Positions 24,572 to 32,830 are shown, numbered from the stretch's first letter. The stretch: DNA of 64,000 bases from Mayfieldus sp963841445 (GCA_963841445.1 CAWJCP010000010.1:1-64000), one strand, 5' to 3'. A program made the numbers and translations. Notes: generated from the sequence alone by a model not told the origin.

Positions 24572-25875
24572 TAGCCGCCGGGCAGCTCGACCGCCTTCGC
24601 TGCACCCAGAAGCGGCTCCAAATCGACCGGGGCCCCGTGCAGCTGCGCGGCGCAGAGCATGCGCAGAAGCGCCTCCGGCTCGGGACCGCGACGGCTCAGC
24701 GCCCCGCCGATCAGCGGGCTCGTATCTCCTCGCTCGTCTTCGAGGCATTCCGCCGCCATCGCCGCCAGCACCGGGGCCGGCCCCAGCTCCAGGAACTGGG
24801 TCGCGCCCGACTCGCTCAGGAACTCGACGCCGTCCATGAAGCGGACCGGCTCGCGGGCCTGGCGCGCCCAGTAGTCGGGTGAGCCCAGCTCCCTCTCGGT
24901 GAAAGGCTCGCCGGTCAGGTTGGAGACGACCGGGATCTGCGGGTCGGCGAAGTCGAGCGACGCGGCGACCTCGGTGAGCTGATCGAGGATCGGCTCCACG
25001 CGAGGGGAATGAAAGGCATGGCTGACCGGCAAACGGGTCGTCTTCGCCTGTCCGCCCCAAGCATCACTCCAAGCCTCGATCGCGTCCTCGTCGCCCGAGA
25101 TGACGGTCGAGCGGGGGCCATTCAGGGCTGCGACTCCGATCCGTCCCGCGAAGTCGGAGAGGCTCGCTTCGACCTGCTCCCCGGGGGCGTTGACGGCGAG
25201 CATCGCGCCGCCCGCCGGAAGCCGGGCCATCAGCCCGCCCCGGGCGGCGACCAGGCGGCAGGCATCAGCAAGCGAGATCGCCCCGGCGACATGCGCCGCG
25301 GCGAGCTCGCCGATCGAGTGCCCGATCAGGTAATCGGGGCGCAGCCCGAAGCGCTCGAGCAGCCTGTAGAGGGCGACCTCGAGTGCGAAAAGCGCCGCCT
25401 GGGTGAAGTCGGTGCGATCCAGAAGCTCCGCCTCGGGGCTCCCGGGCGCCGCGAAGAGGGCTTCCCGCAGCGGGCGCTCGAGCTGAGGGTCGAGCTCGGC
25501 GCAGAGCTCGTCGAGCGCCGCCGCGAAGGGCGGGAAGGCCGCGTACAGCTCCTCGCCCATGCCGGGGCGCTGGGCGCCCTGGCCGCTGAACAGGAAGGCG
25601 ATCTTCGGCTCTCGCGCCCTGGCCGTGATCAGCCCCCGCGCCGCCTCGCCTTGCCCGAGGGCGGTGAGGCCGTCGATCAGCGCCGCCCGCTCGCGGCCCA
25701 GCACTGCGGCGCCGTGCCGCAGACGTGGCCGCTCGCTCTGCAGGGTGGCGGCGAGGTCTAGAAGGCTCAGCTCCGGGTGCGCTCGCAGATGCTCGGCGAG
25801 GCGTATTGCGCTGTCGCGGAGCCCCGCCTCGGATTCGGCCGAGACGATCAGCGGGACGGGAAGCTTCTCAGCCAC
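24568..25875 (-). CDS. Stand-alone polyketide-synthase-type malonyl acyltransferase
   Basis: 435 residues, longer than a FabD. It carries a PKS KS-AT-linker-like start (RHGAAVLGRERAALIDGL, about 53-70), then the AT core: FLFSGQGAQRPGMG, nucleophile GHSIGE (Ser187) and VSHAFHSP with HAFH at 286-289, the sequence associated with malonyl-CoA rather than methylmalonyl-CoA selectivity. The end (VELPGGY) stops where a modular PKS would run into YPFQ..RYW. No KS, ACP or other PKS domain is adjacent. Start GTG 25875 overlaps the MerR stop by 8 bases, so it is translationally coupled. Confidence 0.85.
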   Translation of the reverse strand: MAEKLPVPLIVSAESEAGLRDSAIRLAEHLRAHPELSLLDLAATLQSERPRLRHGAAVLGRERAALIDGLTALGQGEAARGLITARAREPKIAFLFSGQGAQRPGMGEELYAAFPPFAAALDELCAELDPQLERPLREALFAAPGSPEAELLDRTDFTQAALFALEVALYRLLERFGLRPDYLIGHSIGELAAAHVAGAISLADACRLVAARGGLMARLPAGGAMLAVNAPGEQVEASLSDFAGRIGVAALNGPRSTVISGDEDAIEAWSDAWGGQAKTTRLPVSHAFHSPRVEPILDQLTEVAASLDFADPQIPVVSNLTGEPFTERELGSPDYWARQAREPVRFMDGVEFLSESGATQFLELGPAPVLAAMAAECLEDERGDTSPLIGGALSRRGPEPEALLRMLCAAQLHGAPVDLEPLLGAAKAVELPGGY

Positions 25876-26629
25876 GCTTTGAGCGCTGGCGCTCCAGCTC
25901 GGCGATCAGCACCTTGGTGTGCATCGCCGCGATCAGGTCCTTGAGCGGCTCCGCGCCGGCCTCGATCAGCTCCATGGCGCGATCGGGCTCCATGCTCCCA
26001 GCCACCCGCTCCATCAGCACCTGCACCTCTTCGGCGACCAGCTCCTCCATCGCCCGCTTGTAGCGCAGGGTGTCGTAGACGGTGAAGCCGATCGCCTCCT
26101 CGTAGCCGCCGGCGCGAAAGCGGCTGATCGCCTCGATGATGCGCACGTCCGACGGCGTGTAGCCGCGGCTGTTGGGGCTCAGCACCTCGATCTTCTCGAG
26201 ACGGTCGAGGACCTCGGCGGGGACGTCGTAGCGCTCGCGAACCGCAGCGGCGCTGGTCCGGGTCCGCTCGTTGGCCAGCGCCCGCTCGAGGATCCGGTCC
26301 TCGAGCTCGACCAGTGCCTCGGCCCGATCGGGGTCCTCGTCGAGCACCTCGCGGATCACCCGCAGCGGCATGAAGCGCTCCTCCTGGAGCCGCTTGATCA
26401 GCCGGATCCGGTCGACGAAGTCGGGCGGGTAGTAGGCCATGTTGCGGCTCGTCTTGTGCGGCTCGGGGAGCAGCCCCTCGCGCAGGTAGTGCTTGATCGT
26501 CGCCGCCGAGACGCCCGAGGCCTCCGCCAGCTCGCCCATGCGCAGGAGCTGCGGAGCGGTGTTCGGATCGCCCTTACCGTTGCCCGCCGCGGGCGCCTTC
26601 GCGCCGGCCGCGTTCGTGGCCTTCGCCAT
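25868..26629 (-). CDS. MerR family transcriptional regulator
   Basis: 253 residues. After a low-complexity Ala/Lys/Gly leader comes the winged helix LLRMGELAEASGVSAATIKHYLREGLLPEP, then the MerR wing and long dimer helix (DFVDRIRLIKRLQEERFMPLRVIREVL). The C-terminal half (about 130-253) is a helical effector domain without the cysteine pattern of metal sensors. ATG 26629 is chosen; the frame stays open upstream only as antisense shadow. It lies 2 bases after the BKACE stop and overlaps the acyltransferase start, and probably regulates this operon. Confidence 0.88.
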   Translation of the reverse strand: MAKATNAAGAKAPAAGNGKGDPNTAPQLLRMGELAEASGVSAATIKHYLREGLLPEPHKTSRNMAYYPPDFVDRIRLIKRLQEERFMPLRVIREVLDEDPDRAEALVELEDRILERALANERTRTSAAAVRERYDVPAEVLDRLEKIEVLSPNSRGYTPSDVRIIEAISRFRAGGYEEAIGFTVYDTLRYKRAMEELVAEEVQVLMERVAGSMEPDRAMELIEAGAEPLKDLIAAMHTKVLIAELERQRSKRG

Positions 26630-26631
26630 CG

Positions 26632-27531
26632 CTAGCCCCCGGCGCCCGCCGGCTCGCGCCTCGGCAGGCCAAGCAGCTCGCGCGCCTCGGCGACGCTCGC
26701 AACGCGACGGCCCATGTCCTCGGCCATCTGCCGCGCCTTCGCGATCAGCTCGCCGTTTGACTTCGCCATCTCGCCGTCGGGCAGATAGAAGTTGTCCTCG
26801 AGGCCGACTCGCGCGTTGCCGCCGAAGGAAAGCGCAGCCGCGACCAGCTTCCACTGCTCGCGCGAGATCCCGATCACCTGCCACTGGTTCTGCCCTTCGG
26901 GGCCGCCGGGGATCTGGTCGGACATGAAGCCGACGTTGCGGGCGTTGGGCCGGATGCCGCCGTTGACCCCCATGACCAGCGATATCTGCAGCGGCTCGGA
27001 GAGCAGGCCCATGTCGAGCAGCGGGTCGAGGTTGGCGATGTGGCCGGCGTCGAAGCACTCGTGCTCGGGCTTGATCCCGATCTCGCGCATCGCCTCGAGG
27101 AACTCGATGATCGTGTCGAAGCTGTTCTCGAAGACCGCCTTGAAGACGAACTCCTTGCGCCGCTTCGAGTACTTCGCGTAGTTCATCGAGCTCATGTTCA
27201 GCGCCGCGACGTCGGGGCGAAGCTCGCGCAGGTAGGTGATCCGCTTCTCGATCGGGACGCCGATCGCGCCGGTCGAGTAGTTGATGATCACGTCATCGAC
27301 CGAGTCGCGAATCGCCTCGGTGATCGCGCGGAAGTTCTCGATTTCGTAAGAGGGAATGCCGTCGGGAGTGCGGGCGTGGATGTGGATCTGCGAGCCGCCC
27401 TCGTCGACGATCCGCTTCGCCTCCGCCCCATACTCCTCGGGCGTGTAGGGAATCGCCGGGCACTGGTCGCGATTGGCGACCGCGCCCGAAATCGAGCAGC
27501 TGAGGATCGCGGGGTCGGAGAAGCGGCTCAT
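26632..27531 (-). CDS. Beta-keto acid cleavage enzyme (BKACE, DUF849)
   Basis: 299 residues. BKACE enzymes condense a beta-keto acid with acetyl-CoA to give acetoacetate and a new acyl-CoA; the founding member is the lysine-fermentation Kce. Zn ligands are visible as His50 and His52 in QIHIHART and Glu245 in VGLEDNFYL. VINYSTGAIG, NMSSMNYAKY, HECFDAGHI and VMGVNGGI are family segments. The substrate of a BKACE is set by pocket residues I cannot assign. It overlaps the upstream NTF2-like stop by ATGA. In a six-gene acyl-CoA operon. Confidence 0.88.
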   Translation of the reverse strand: MSRFSDPAILSCSISGAVANRDQCPAIPYTPEEYGAEAKRIVDEGGSQIHIHARTPDGIPSYEIENFRAITEAIRDSVDDVIINYSTGAIGVPIEKRITYLRELRPDVAALNMSSMNYAKYSKRRKEFVFKAVFENSFDTIIEFLEAMREIGIKPEHECFDAGHIANLDPLLDMGLLSEPLQISLVMGVNGGIRPNARNVGFMSDQIPGGPEGQNQWQVIGISREQWKLVAAALSFGGNARVGLEDNFYLPDGEMAKSNGELIAKARQMAEDMGRRVASVAEARELLGLPRREPAGAGG

Positions 27532-27944
27532 TCGCGAACCGCCGTGTCGCTCAGCCGCCTGACTGCTTCCAGGGCCTCGTCACGGTCCAGGTAGGAGCGG
27601 CCGACGTCCAACTTGCCCTCCCGGATCTTCCAGAGCCCATCCAGAGTCTGCTCCATCACCACTCCGGTCCTCCCGGTCGCACTTACCCGCGAGAGGACAA
27701 GGACGTGATCCCCGAGGTCCCTGAACTCCTCCGGCTTCATCTCGAAGTCCATCCAGACCTCGTTCATGTCGGCGAAGAACTTCCGAACCCCTTCGTGGCC
27801 GTGAAATGGCTCGACCTCCACACCGCCGACGATCGCCGGATACCACTCGGCATCCTCGACCGTGTGGGCGAGGACCCAATCGACGTCGCGCCGGTTGAGC
27901 GCATCGACGCATTCGCGCACGAACTCGACGTTCTCGGCGCTCAT
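27528..27944 (-). CDS. SnoaL/NTF2-like protein
   Basis: 138 residues from ATG 27944. The NTF2-like alpha+beta pattern is evident: NVEFVRECVDALNRRDVDWVLAHTVEDAEWYP, FHGHEGVRKFFADMNEVW and GDHVLVLSRVSATGRTG. Families with this fold include ketosteroid isomerases and polyketide cyclases as well as non-enzymes. It overlaps the carboxylase stop (27941-27944) and the BKACE start (27528-27531), so it is embedded in the operon. A hydratase or cyclase role is speculative. Confidence 0.78.
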   Translation of the reverse strand: MSAENVEFVRECVDALNRRDVDWVLAHTVEDAEWYPAIVGGVEVEPFHGHEGVRKFFADMNEVWMDFEMKPEEFRDLGDHVLVLSRVSATGRTGVVMEQTLDGLWKIREGKLDVGRSYLDRDEALEAVRRLSDTAVRE

Positions 27945-29671
27945 ACCGGCATCACCCCATGCTTCTTCCACGGTCGCTCGACCCGCTTGTCGGCCGCCAT
28001 TCGCAGCCCGTTGACGATCGTCGGGCGGGTCTCGCGCGGGTCGATGATGTCGTCGACCAGGTCGTTGCGGGCCGCCAGGTAGGGATCGATCTGCGACTTG
28101 ACCGCCTCGAGCATCTGCTCGCGGGTCGCCTCGGGATCGTCGGAGGCCTCGATCGCGGAGCGGCCGATGATGTTGACCGCGCCCTCCGGCCCCATGACCG
28201 AGATCTCGGCGCTGGGCCAGCCAACGATCAGGTCCGGCTCATACGCCTTCCCACACATCACGTAATAGCCGGCCCCGTAGGCCTTGCGGACGATGACGGT
28301 GATCTTCGGCACCGTGGCGCGGCTGACCGCGTAGAGCATCTTCGCGCCGTGGCGGATGATCCCCGCCTGCTCGACCTTCGAGCCGACCATGAAGCCGGGC
28401 ACGTCCTGCAGGAAGAGCAGCGGGATGTTGAAGGCGTCGCAGAGGTTGATGAAGCGCGCCGCCTTGTCGGCGGAGTCGTTCTCGAGGATCCCCGCCAGCT
28501 GCTTGGGCTGGTTGGCGACGATCCCGCAGGGCATTCCCCCGAAACGGGCGAAGCAGGTGATCAGCGTCTTCGCGAACTTCGGCTTGATGTCGAAGTACTC
28601 GCCGTCGTCGACGATCTCGGCGATCACCTCGTACATGTCGTAGGGCTGGCGCGAGGACTCGGGGACGATGTCGAGCAGCTTCTCCGACATCCGGTCGACC
28701 GGGTCTGAGGTCTCCCGAACAGGTGGCTTCTGCTCGCAGTTGGATGGGAAGAAGGAGAGGTAGGTCTTGATCGCCTCGATGCACTCGGGGTCGTCGGCGA
28801 CCTCGAGGTCCCCCACGCCCGACTTGCGGCAGTGCACCTTGGCGCCACCGAGCTCCTCCATCGAGATGTCCTCTCCCGTAACCGCCTTGGTGAGGTGCGG
28901 CCCGGCGAGCGCCATCGCGCCCTGGCCGACGACCATCGGGACGAAGTCGGAGAGCCCCGGGATGTAGGCGGTGCCTGCGGCGCAGGGGCCGAGCATCCCG
29001 GCGACCAGCGGCACGACGCCGGACATCACGACCTCCTCGCGGAACAGGTGTCCGGAGCCGGCGAACATCGAGCCGGCGGCCTCCTGGATCCGCGCCCCGG
29101 CCGAGTCGAGCAGCCAGATCAGCGGCATCCGCTTGCCGAGCGCCATCTCGCGCAGCCGCCCGACCTTGAACTCGCCGGTCATCCCCATCGAGCCGGCCAT
29201 GACGGTGAAGTCGTAGGCGGCGATCGCGCAGGTACGGCCGTCGACGTCACCCCAGCCGGTGATCACGCCGTCGGCCGGCGCGTCCTTTCCTTCCATCGCG
29301 CGCTGCGTCGAGTGCGGGCCGGCCTGGATCCCGATCTCGACGAAGGTGCCTGGGTCGACGAGCAGGTCGATTCGCTCGCGCGCGGTGAGCTTGCCGCGCT
29401 CGTGCTGGACCGCGATCTTTTCCTCGCCGCCGCCCAGCTTCGCCTTCTCGCGACGCTCGTGGAGGTCCTCGACGAGGTGCTTCATGCCGGTCTGCTCGCC
29501 TGCCTTGACCTCGGCGGGGGCTTCGGGGGCTTCTGCCTGGTGCTGCTCGGAATTACTTTCCGCCCGCGTGCTCTGCTCGCTCGGCGCTCGACTCAGATCA
29601 TCCAAATCACTCGCGCCTCGCTCCGCGTCCGCCGCGGGCGGGCGGTGCCCACCTTGCTCAGCATTCGCCAC
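27941..29671 (-). CDS. Acyl-CoA carboxylase, carboxyltransferase (beta) subunit
   Basis: About 576 residues. Both crotonase-type halves are present: LLDSAGARIQEAAGSMFAGSG and MEELGGAKVH in the N half, and LQDVPGFMVGSKVEQAGIIRHGAK plus RKAYGAGYYVMCGKA in the C half, as in propionyl-/methylcrotonyl-CoA carboxylases. No biotin carboxylase or carrier is encoded in the operon; a 70-residue biotinyl carrier exists at 50632. GTG 29671 is preferred to ATG 29689 because the GGAAGGGGAGG ribosome binding site lies between them. The N-terminus (about 60 residues) is a poorly conserved acidic extension. Acyl specificity unknown. Confidence 0.87.
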   Translation of the reverse strand: MANAEQGGHRPPAADAERGASDLDDLSRAPSEQSTRAESNSEQHQAEAPEAPAEVKAGEQTGMKHLVEDLHERREKAKLGGGEEKIAVQHERGKLTARERIDLLVDPGTFVEIGIQAGPHSTQRAMEGKDAPADGVITGWGDVDGRTCAIAAYDFTVMAGSMGMTGEFKVGRLREMALGKRMPLIWLLDSAGARIQEAAGSMFAGSGHLFREEVVMSGVVPLVAGMLGPCAAGTAYIPGLSDFVPMVVGQGAMALAGPHLTKAVTGEDISMEELGGAKVHCRKSGVGDLEVADDPECIEAIKTYLSFFPSNCEQKPPVRETSDPVDRMSEKLLDIVPESSRQPYDMYEVIAEIVDDGEYFDIKPKFAKTLITCFARFGGMPCGIVANQPKQLAGILENDSADKAARFINLCDAFNIPLLFLQDVPGFMVGSKVEQAGIIRHGAKMLYAVSRATVPKITVIVRKAYGAGYYVMCGKAYEPDLIVGWPSAEISVMGPEGAVNIIGRSAIEASDDPEATREQMLEAVKSQIDPYLAARNDLVDDIIDPRETRPTIVNGLRMAADKRVERPWKKHGVMPV

Positions 29672-29673
29672 GC

Positions 29674-30459
29674 CTACCTCCCCTTCCATTCCGGATCGCG
29701 CTTCTCGAAGAAGGCCTGCACGCCCTCCTGGATGTCCTCGGTCGTGAAGGTCAGCGAAAGCTGGCTGCGCAGGAACTCGAGCGCGTCGTCGAGCGCCATG
29801 TCCTGCTGGCGGTACATCGCGTCATGCCCGATCTTCATCAAGACCGGGCTCTTCGAGGCCAGCTTGGTAGCCCACTCCCGAACCGCGTCGTCGAACTCGG
29901 CTTCGGGGACCACCTTGTTGGCGAGCCCGAAGCGCACCGCATCCTCGCCGCTCATCCGCTCGCCGAGCAGCATCATCTCGTTGACCTTCTTGCGCGGGAC
30001 GTTGCGGTAGATGATCGCCATGATCATGTAGGGGAAGGCGCCGACGTTGATCTCGGGGGTGGAAAAAGTGATCCCCTGCTTCGCGATCAGCAGGTCGCAG
30101 GACAGCGCCAGGCCCATGCCCCCGGCGAGGACGTGGCCATTGAGCGCGCACAGCGACGGCTTGCCGAGCCGCGGCATCAGCCGGAAGAACTCGAGGAACA
30201 GGTCGGAGGCGAAGTGCTTCTGGATCAGCGGCGCATCGGCGCCGAAGCCCCCGAGGTCGGCGCCGGCGCAGAAGACCTTCTCACCGGCCCCGGTGAGGAC
30301 CACCGCGCGTACATCCTCGGAGTCGCGCGCGGCCTTCAGCGCCTCGACCAGCTCGGCCAGCATCGGCCCGGAGAGCATGTTGCGCTTCTCGGGGTCGTTG
30401 AGGGTGACGGTCGCGACCCCGCCGGCCACCTCGTAGTTGACCTTTTCGTAGTCGGGCAT
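29674..30459 (-). CDS. Enoyl-CoA hydratase/isomerase family protein
   Basis: 261 residues. Crotonase fold signatures are FCAGADLGGF (oxyanion) and LNGHVLAGGMGLALSCDLL. Of the two catalytic glutamates of hydratases, the first (in GGGCELA of the family) is Gly here (GGMGLALS), whereas the second remains in STPEINVGAFP. This suggests isomerase, hydrolase or other crotonase chemistry rather than simple hydration. First gene of the operon, 2 bases before the carboxylase start, and divergent from an acyl-CoA dehydrogenase. Confidence 0.85.
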   Translation of the reverse strand: MPDYEKVNYEVAGGVATVTLNDPEKRNMLSGPMLAELVEALKAARDSEDVRAVVLTGAGEKVFCAGADLGGFGADAPLIQKHFASDLFLEFFRLMPRLGKPSLCALNGHVLAGGMGLALSCDLLIAKQGITFSTPEINVGAFPYMIMAIIYRNVPRKKVNEMMLLGERMSGEDAVRFGLANKVVPEAEFDDAVREWATKLASKSPVLMKIGHDAMYRQQDMALDDALEFLRSQLSLTFTTEDIQEGVQAFFEKRDPEWKGR

Positions 30460-30517
30460 CGGCCAATGCTCGCGCTCTGCCTGCTGGGCTCGCGCTTCGG
30501 CTCCTCGCGCGCCACGA

Positions 30518-30546
30518 TAGCACCTACTAGGAAGTAAGAAGTGCTA
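30518..30546. promoter_or_regulatory. Candidate operator dyad between divergent acyl-CoA genes
   Basis: TAGCAC (30518-30523) and GTGCTA (30541-30546) are inverted, 17 bases apart, in the 199-base gap between the enoyl-CoA hydratase ATG and the acyl-CoA dehydrogenase GTG. The interior holds a smaller TACT/AGTA dyad. The segment is notably AT-richer than its surroundings. Probably a regulator site and divergent promoter region; the binding protein is not known (MerR at 25868 is one candidate). Confidence 0.4.
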
Positions 30547-30658
30547 CTGTCCGCTCTGCCCGCCTCGCTGCGGCTTGGGTTGGCTTTAGCCCCATATGCG
30601 GGAGAAAGCTGACCCAACAGCGGCAGGCTTCAGCGGATCGACCAAGAGGAGACGAGCA

Positions 30659-31882
30659 GTGGCCACAGCGACCAGGACGAACGGCGCCTCGAACGTGATC
30701 AAGCCCGACCACGCGGCGGGCCGCAAGCACTTCATCTTCAGCGACGAGCACGAGGCGTTGCGGGAATCGCTTCAGTCCTGGGTCCAGAAGGAGCTCTACC
30801 CGCACCGCAACGAGTGGGAGGAGACCTACTGGCCGACCGAGGCGATGAAGCGGGCCGGCGAGCTCGGCTTCCTCGGCCTCTGCTTCCCGGAGCGGTACGG
30901 CGGCCAGGGCGGCGATTACTACTACTCGCTGGTCCGCGCCGAGTGCATGAGCTACTCGGGCTCCGGCGGCACCAACATGGGCTTCGCGGTGCAGACCGAC
31001 ATGGTCCTGCCGCCGATCCACCTGCTCGGCTCCGAGGAGCAGAAGCAGCGCTATCTGGTTCCCGGGATCAAGGGCGAGAAGGTCGGCTGCCTCGGGATAA
31101 CGGAACCGGGCGCGGGGTCGGACGTGGCGGGAATCCGCACCACCGCGATCCGCGACGGCGACGAGTTCGTCATCAACGGCTCCAAGACCTTCATCACCAA
31201 CGGCCCCCGGGCCGACTTCATCGTCCTGGTCGCGAAGACCGACCCCGAGGCCCGCCACGAGGGAATCACCCTGTTCGTCGTCGACCTTCGCGACGAAAAC
31301 GGCGAGCACGTCCCCGGCTTCACGGTCTCGGCCGAGCTGGAGAAGATGGGGATGCATGCCTCCGACACCGGCGAGCTCGCCTTCGACGACGTGCGGGTGC
31401 CGGCGGAGGCGATGCTCGGCGAGGAGGGCAAGGGCTTCTACCACATCAGCTGGGAGCTTCAGGGCGAGCGGCTGGTCGCCTCCGCCGGCTGTCATGCGGC
31501 GGGCGAGCGGATGATCGAGCGCACGCTGGAGTACGCAAAGGAGCGCGAGGCCTTCGGCCGTCCGATCGGCAAGTTCCAGGCGATCCGCCACAAGTTCGCC
31601 GAGATGGCCACCCAGGTCGAGGCGGCGAAACAGTTCAACTATGCAACCGCCTGGCGCTTCGCAAACGGCGAGTACCCGGTGCGCGAGATCACGATGGCGA
31701 AGCTGTTCGCCTCACGGGTCGCCTGCGAGGTCGCCGACGAGTGCGTGCAGATCCTCGGTGGCTACGGCTACATGAAGGAGTACGAGATCGAGCGCGCCTA
31801 CCGCGACGTTCGCCTCAACCGCATCGGCGCCGGAACCGACGAGATCATGCTCGACGTGATCGGGCGCTCGTACGGGCTGTAG
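30659..31882 (+). CDS. Acyl-CoA dehydrogenase
   Basis: 407 residues from GTG 30659, with AGAGGA upstream at good spacing; an in-frame ATG at 30596 has no such site. FAD/acyl-CoA motifs: LGITEPGAGSDVAGIRT, FITNGPRADF, KMGMHASDTGELAFDDV and ERLVASAG. The C-terminal loop reads IGAGTDEI, so the glutamate of the IYEGT-type enzymes is Ala; in IVD-like members the base sits elsewhere. Divergent from the carboxylase/BKACE operon, which suggests a common acyl-CoA pathway. The 3' end is duplicated as a relic at 32353. Confidence 0.9.
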   Translation: MATATRTNGASNVIKPDHAAGRKHFIFSDEHEALRESLQSWVQKELYPHRNEWEETYWPTEAMKRAGELGFLGLCFPERYGGQGGDYYYSLVRAECMSYSGSGGTNMGFAVQTDMVLPPIHLLGSEEQKQRYLVPGIKGEKVGCLGITEPGAGSDVAGIRTTAIRDGDEFVINGSKTFITNGPRADFIVLVAKTDPEARHEGITLFVVDLRDENGEHVPGFTVSAELEKMGMHASDTGELAFDDVRVPAEAMLGEEGKGFYHISWELQGERLVASAGCHAAGERMIERTLEYAKEREAFGRPIGKFQAIRHKFAEMATQVEAAKQFNYATAWRFANGEYPVREITMAKLFASRVACEVADECVQILGGYGYMKEYEIERAYRDVRLNRIGAGTDEIMLDVIGRSYGL

Positions 31883-31958
31883 GGCCCGAGATGCGGGCGA
31901 GGGCAATGCCCGTGAGCTCGGCGGAGTCGCGCCGCTGCGACGCTAGGCTGCGGAGACG

Positions 31959-32351
31959 ATGAGCGTCGGCTCGATCCTCACCCAGGGCGCGGCCGTACGG
32001 CTCGCCTTCGGCGCCTGCGCGCTGATCGAGCCAGAGGCGACGAGCCGCCTGCTCGGCGTGCCGGCGCGTCGGATCAACGACTCGAGCGCATACGTCCTGC
32101 GGCTGTTCGCCGCGCGCGACGTGGTCCTCGGCCTCGTGACGGCCACCGCATCGAGCGCGACACCGCCGGCACAGCGGCGGGCGGTGATCGCCAACCTCAC
32201 GGCGGAGATGGCCGACTCAGCTGCTCTCGCCCTCGAGGTTCGCCGGCGCGGCGGCCTGCGCGGCGACGTCCTCGCGGGGGCCCTGTTCAACCTGGCCGGC
32301 TACGCGACCTGGATCGCAGCGGCGCGGGCCCTGCGCGAACCGTCCGCGTAG
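31959..32351 (+). CDS. Small membrane protein, DUF4267-like
   Basis: 130 residues with three to four hydrophobic segments: LAFGACALIEPEATSRLLGVP, YVLRLFAARDVVLGLVTA, VIANLTAEMADSAALAL and GALFNLAGYATWIAAARAL. The ..RLLG.P....... RLFAARD..LG pattern resembles DUF4267 proteins. Start ATG 31959. It is wedged between the acyl-CoA dehydrogenase gene and a near-copy of that gene's 3' end. Function unknown. Confidence 0.7.
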   Translation: MSVGSILTQGAAVRLAFGACALIEPEATSRLLGVPARRINDSSAYVLRLFAARDVVLGLVTATASSATPPAQRRAVIANLTAEMADSAALALEVRRRGGLRGDVLAGALFNLAGYATWIAAARALREPSA

Positions 32352-32352
32352 A

Positions 32353-32410
32353 CGCCGGAACCGACGAGATCACACTCGCCGTGATCGGGCGCTCCTACGG
32401 GCTGTGGGCC
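32353..32410 (+). pseudogene. Relic of acyl-CoA dehydrogenase 3' end
   Basis: 58 bases directly after the DUF4267-like stop match 31828-31886 of the upstream acyl-CoA dehydrogenase with four substitutions and one deleted base. Translated, they read AGTDEITLAVIGRSYGL, the C-terminal residues of the dehydrogenase; the deletion removes the stop codon. No 5' part of a second gene copy is present. The close match suggests a recent duplication, after which all but the tail was lost or an intervening segment was inserted. Confidence 0.8.
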
Positions 32411-32411
32411 G

Positions 32412-32795
32412 CTACCAGCGAACGGCGCTCTGGATCGCCTCGATCAGCTCCGCGCGGCTGAAGCCCTTCTCCAGGAAGGCGACGGCGCCAGTGGTGCCCA
32501 TCTGAAGCGAGGCCGAGACCGGATCGCCGGCGCTGATCCCGACGATGCGGATCTCGTCGCGCTTCGACTTCATAGTCTCGGCGGCCTTGGGGCCGCCGCC
32601 GTTGGGCATCATCCAGTCGGGCACCGCGACGTCGGGCTCGGTCTGCTCGGCAAGCGCGATGGCGCTGTTCGCGTCCTCGGCCGCGCCGACCGGCTCGACC
32701 GACTCGTCGCGGTTGATCATGTCCGCAAGCAGCTCGCGAATGTCCTCGTCGTCGTCGGCGACCAGAACCCGGATAGGCTTCGATTCGTCGTTCAT
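32412..32795 (-). CDS. Single-domain response regulator (receiver)
   Basis: 127 residues, receiver domain only. Acid pair Asp14-Asp16 in VADDDED, phospho-acceptor Asp60 in AVPDWMMP, Ser in VGISAG and the conserved Lys in FLEKGFS are all present, so phosphorylation is plausible. No output domain and no histidine kinase is nearby. ATG 32795 is preferred over the opening at 32819. It ends against the dehydrogenase relic. Confidence 0.82.
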   Translation of the reverse strand: MNDESKPIRVLVADDDEDIRELLADMINRDESVEPVGAAEDANSAIALAEQTEPDVAVPDWMMPNGGGPKAAETMKSKRDEIRIVGISAGDPVSASLQMGTTGAVAFLEKGFSRAELIEAIQSAVRW

Positions 32796-32830
32796 CGGCG
32801 CCACGATAGCCAACCGCAACGACGCTGAAC

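Noticed and set aside
25868..27058. 396-residue version of the MerR protein
   Set aside because: The extra N-terminal part is out-of-frame sequence of the BKACE gene; ATG 26629 fits the 2-base intergenic spacing and the family start.
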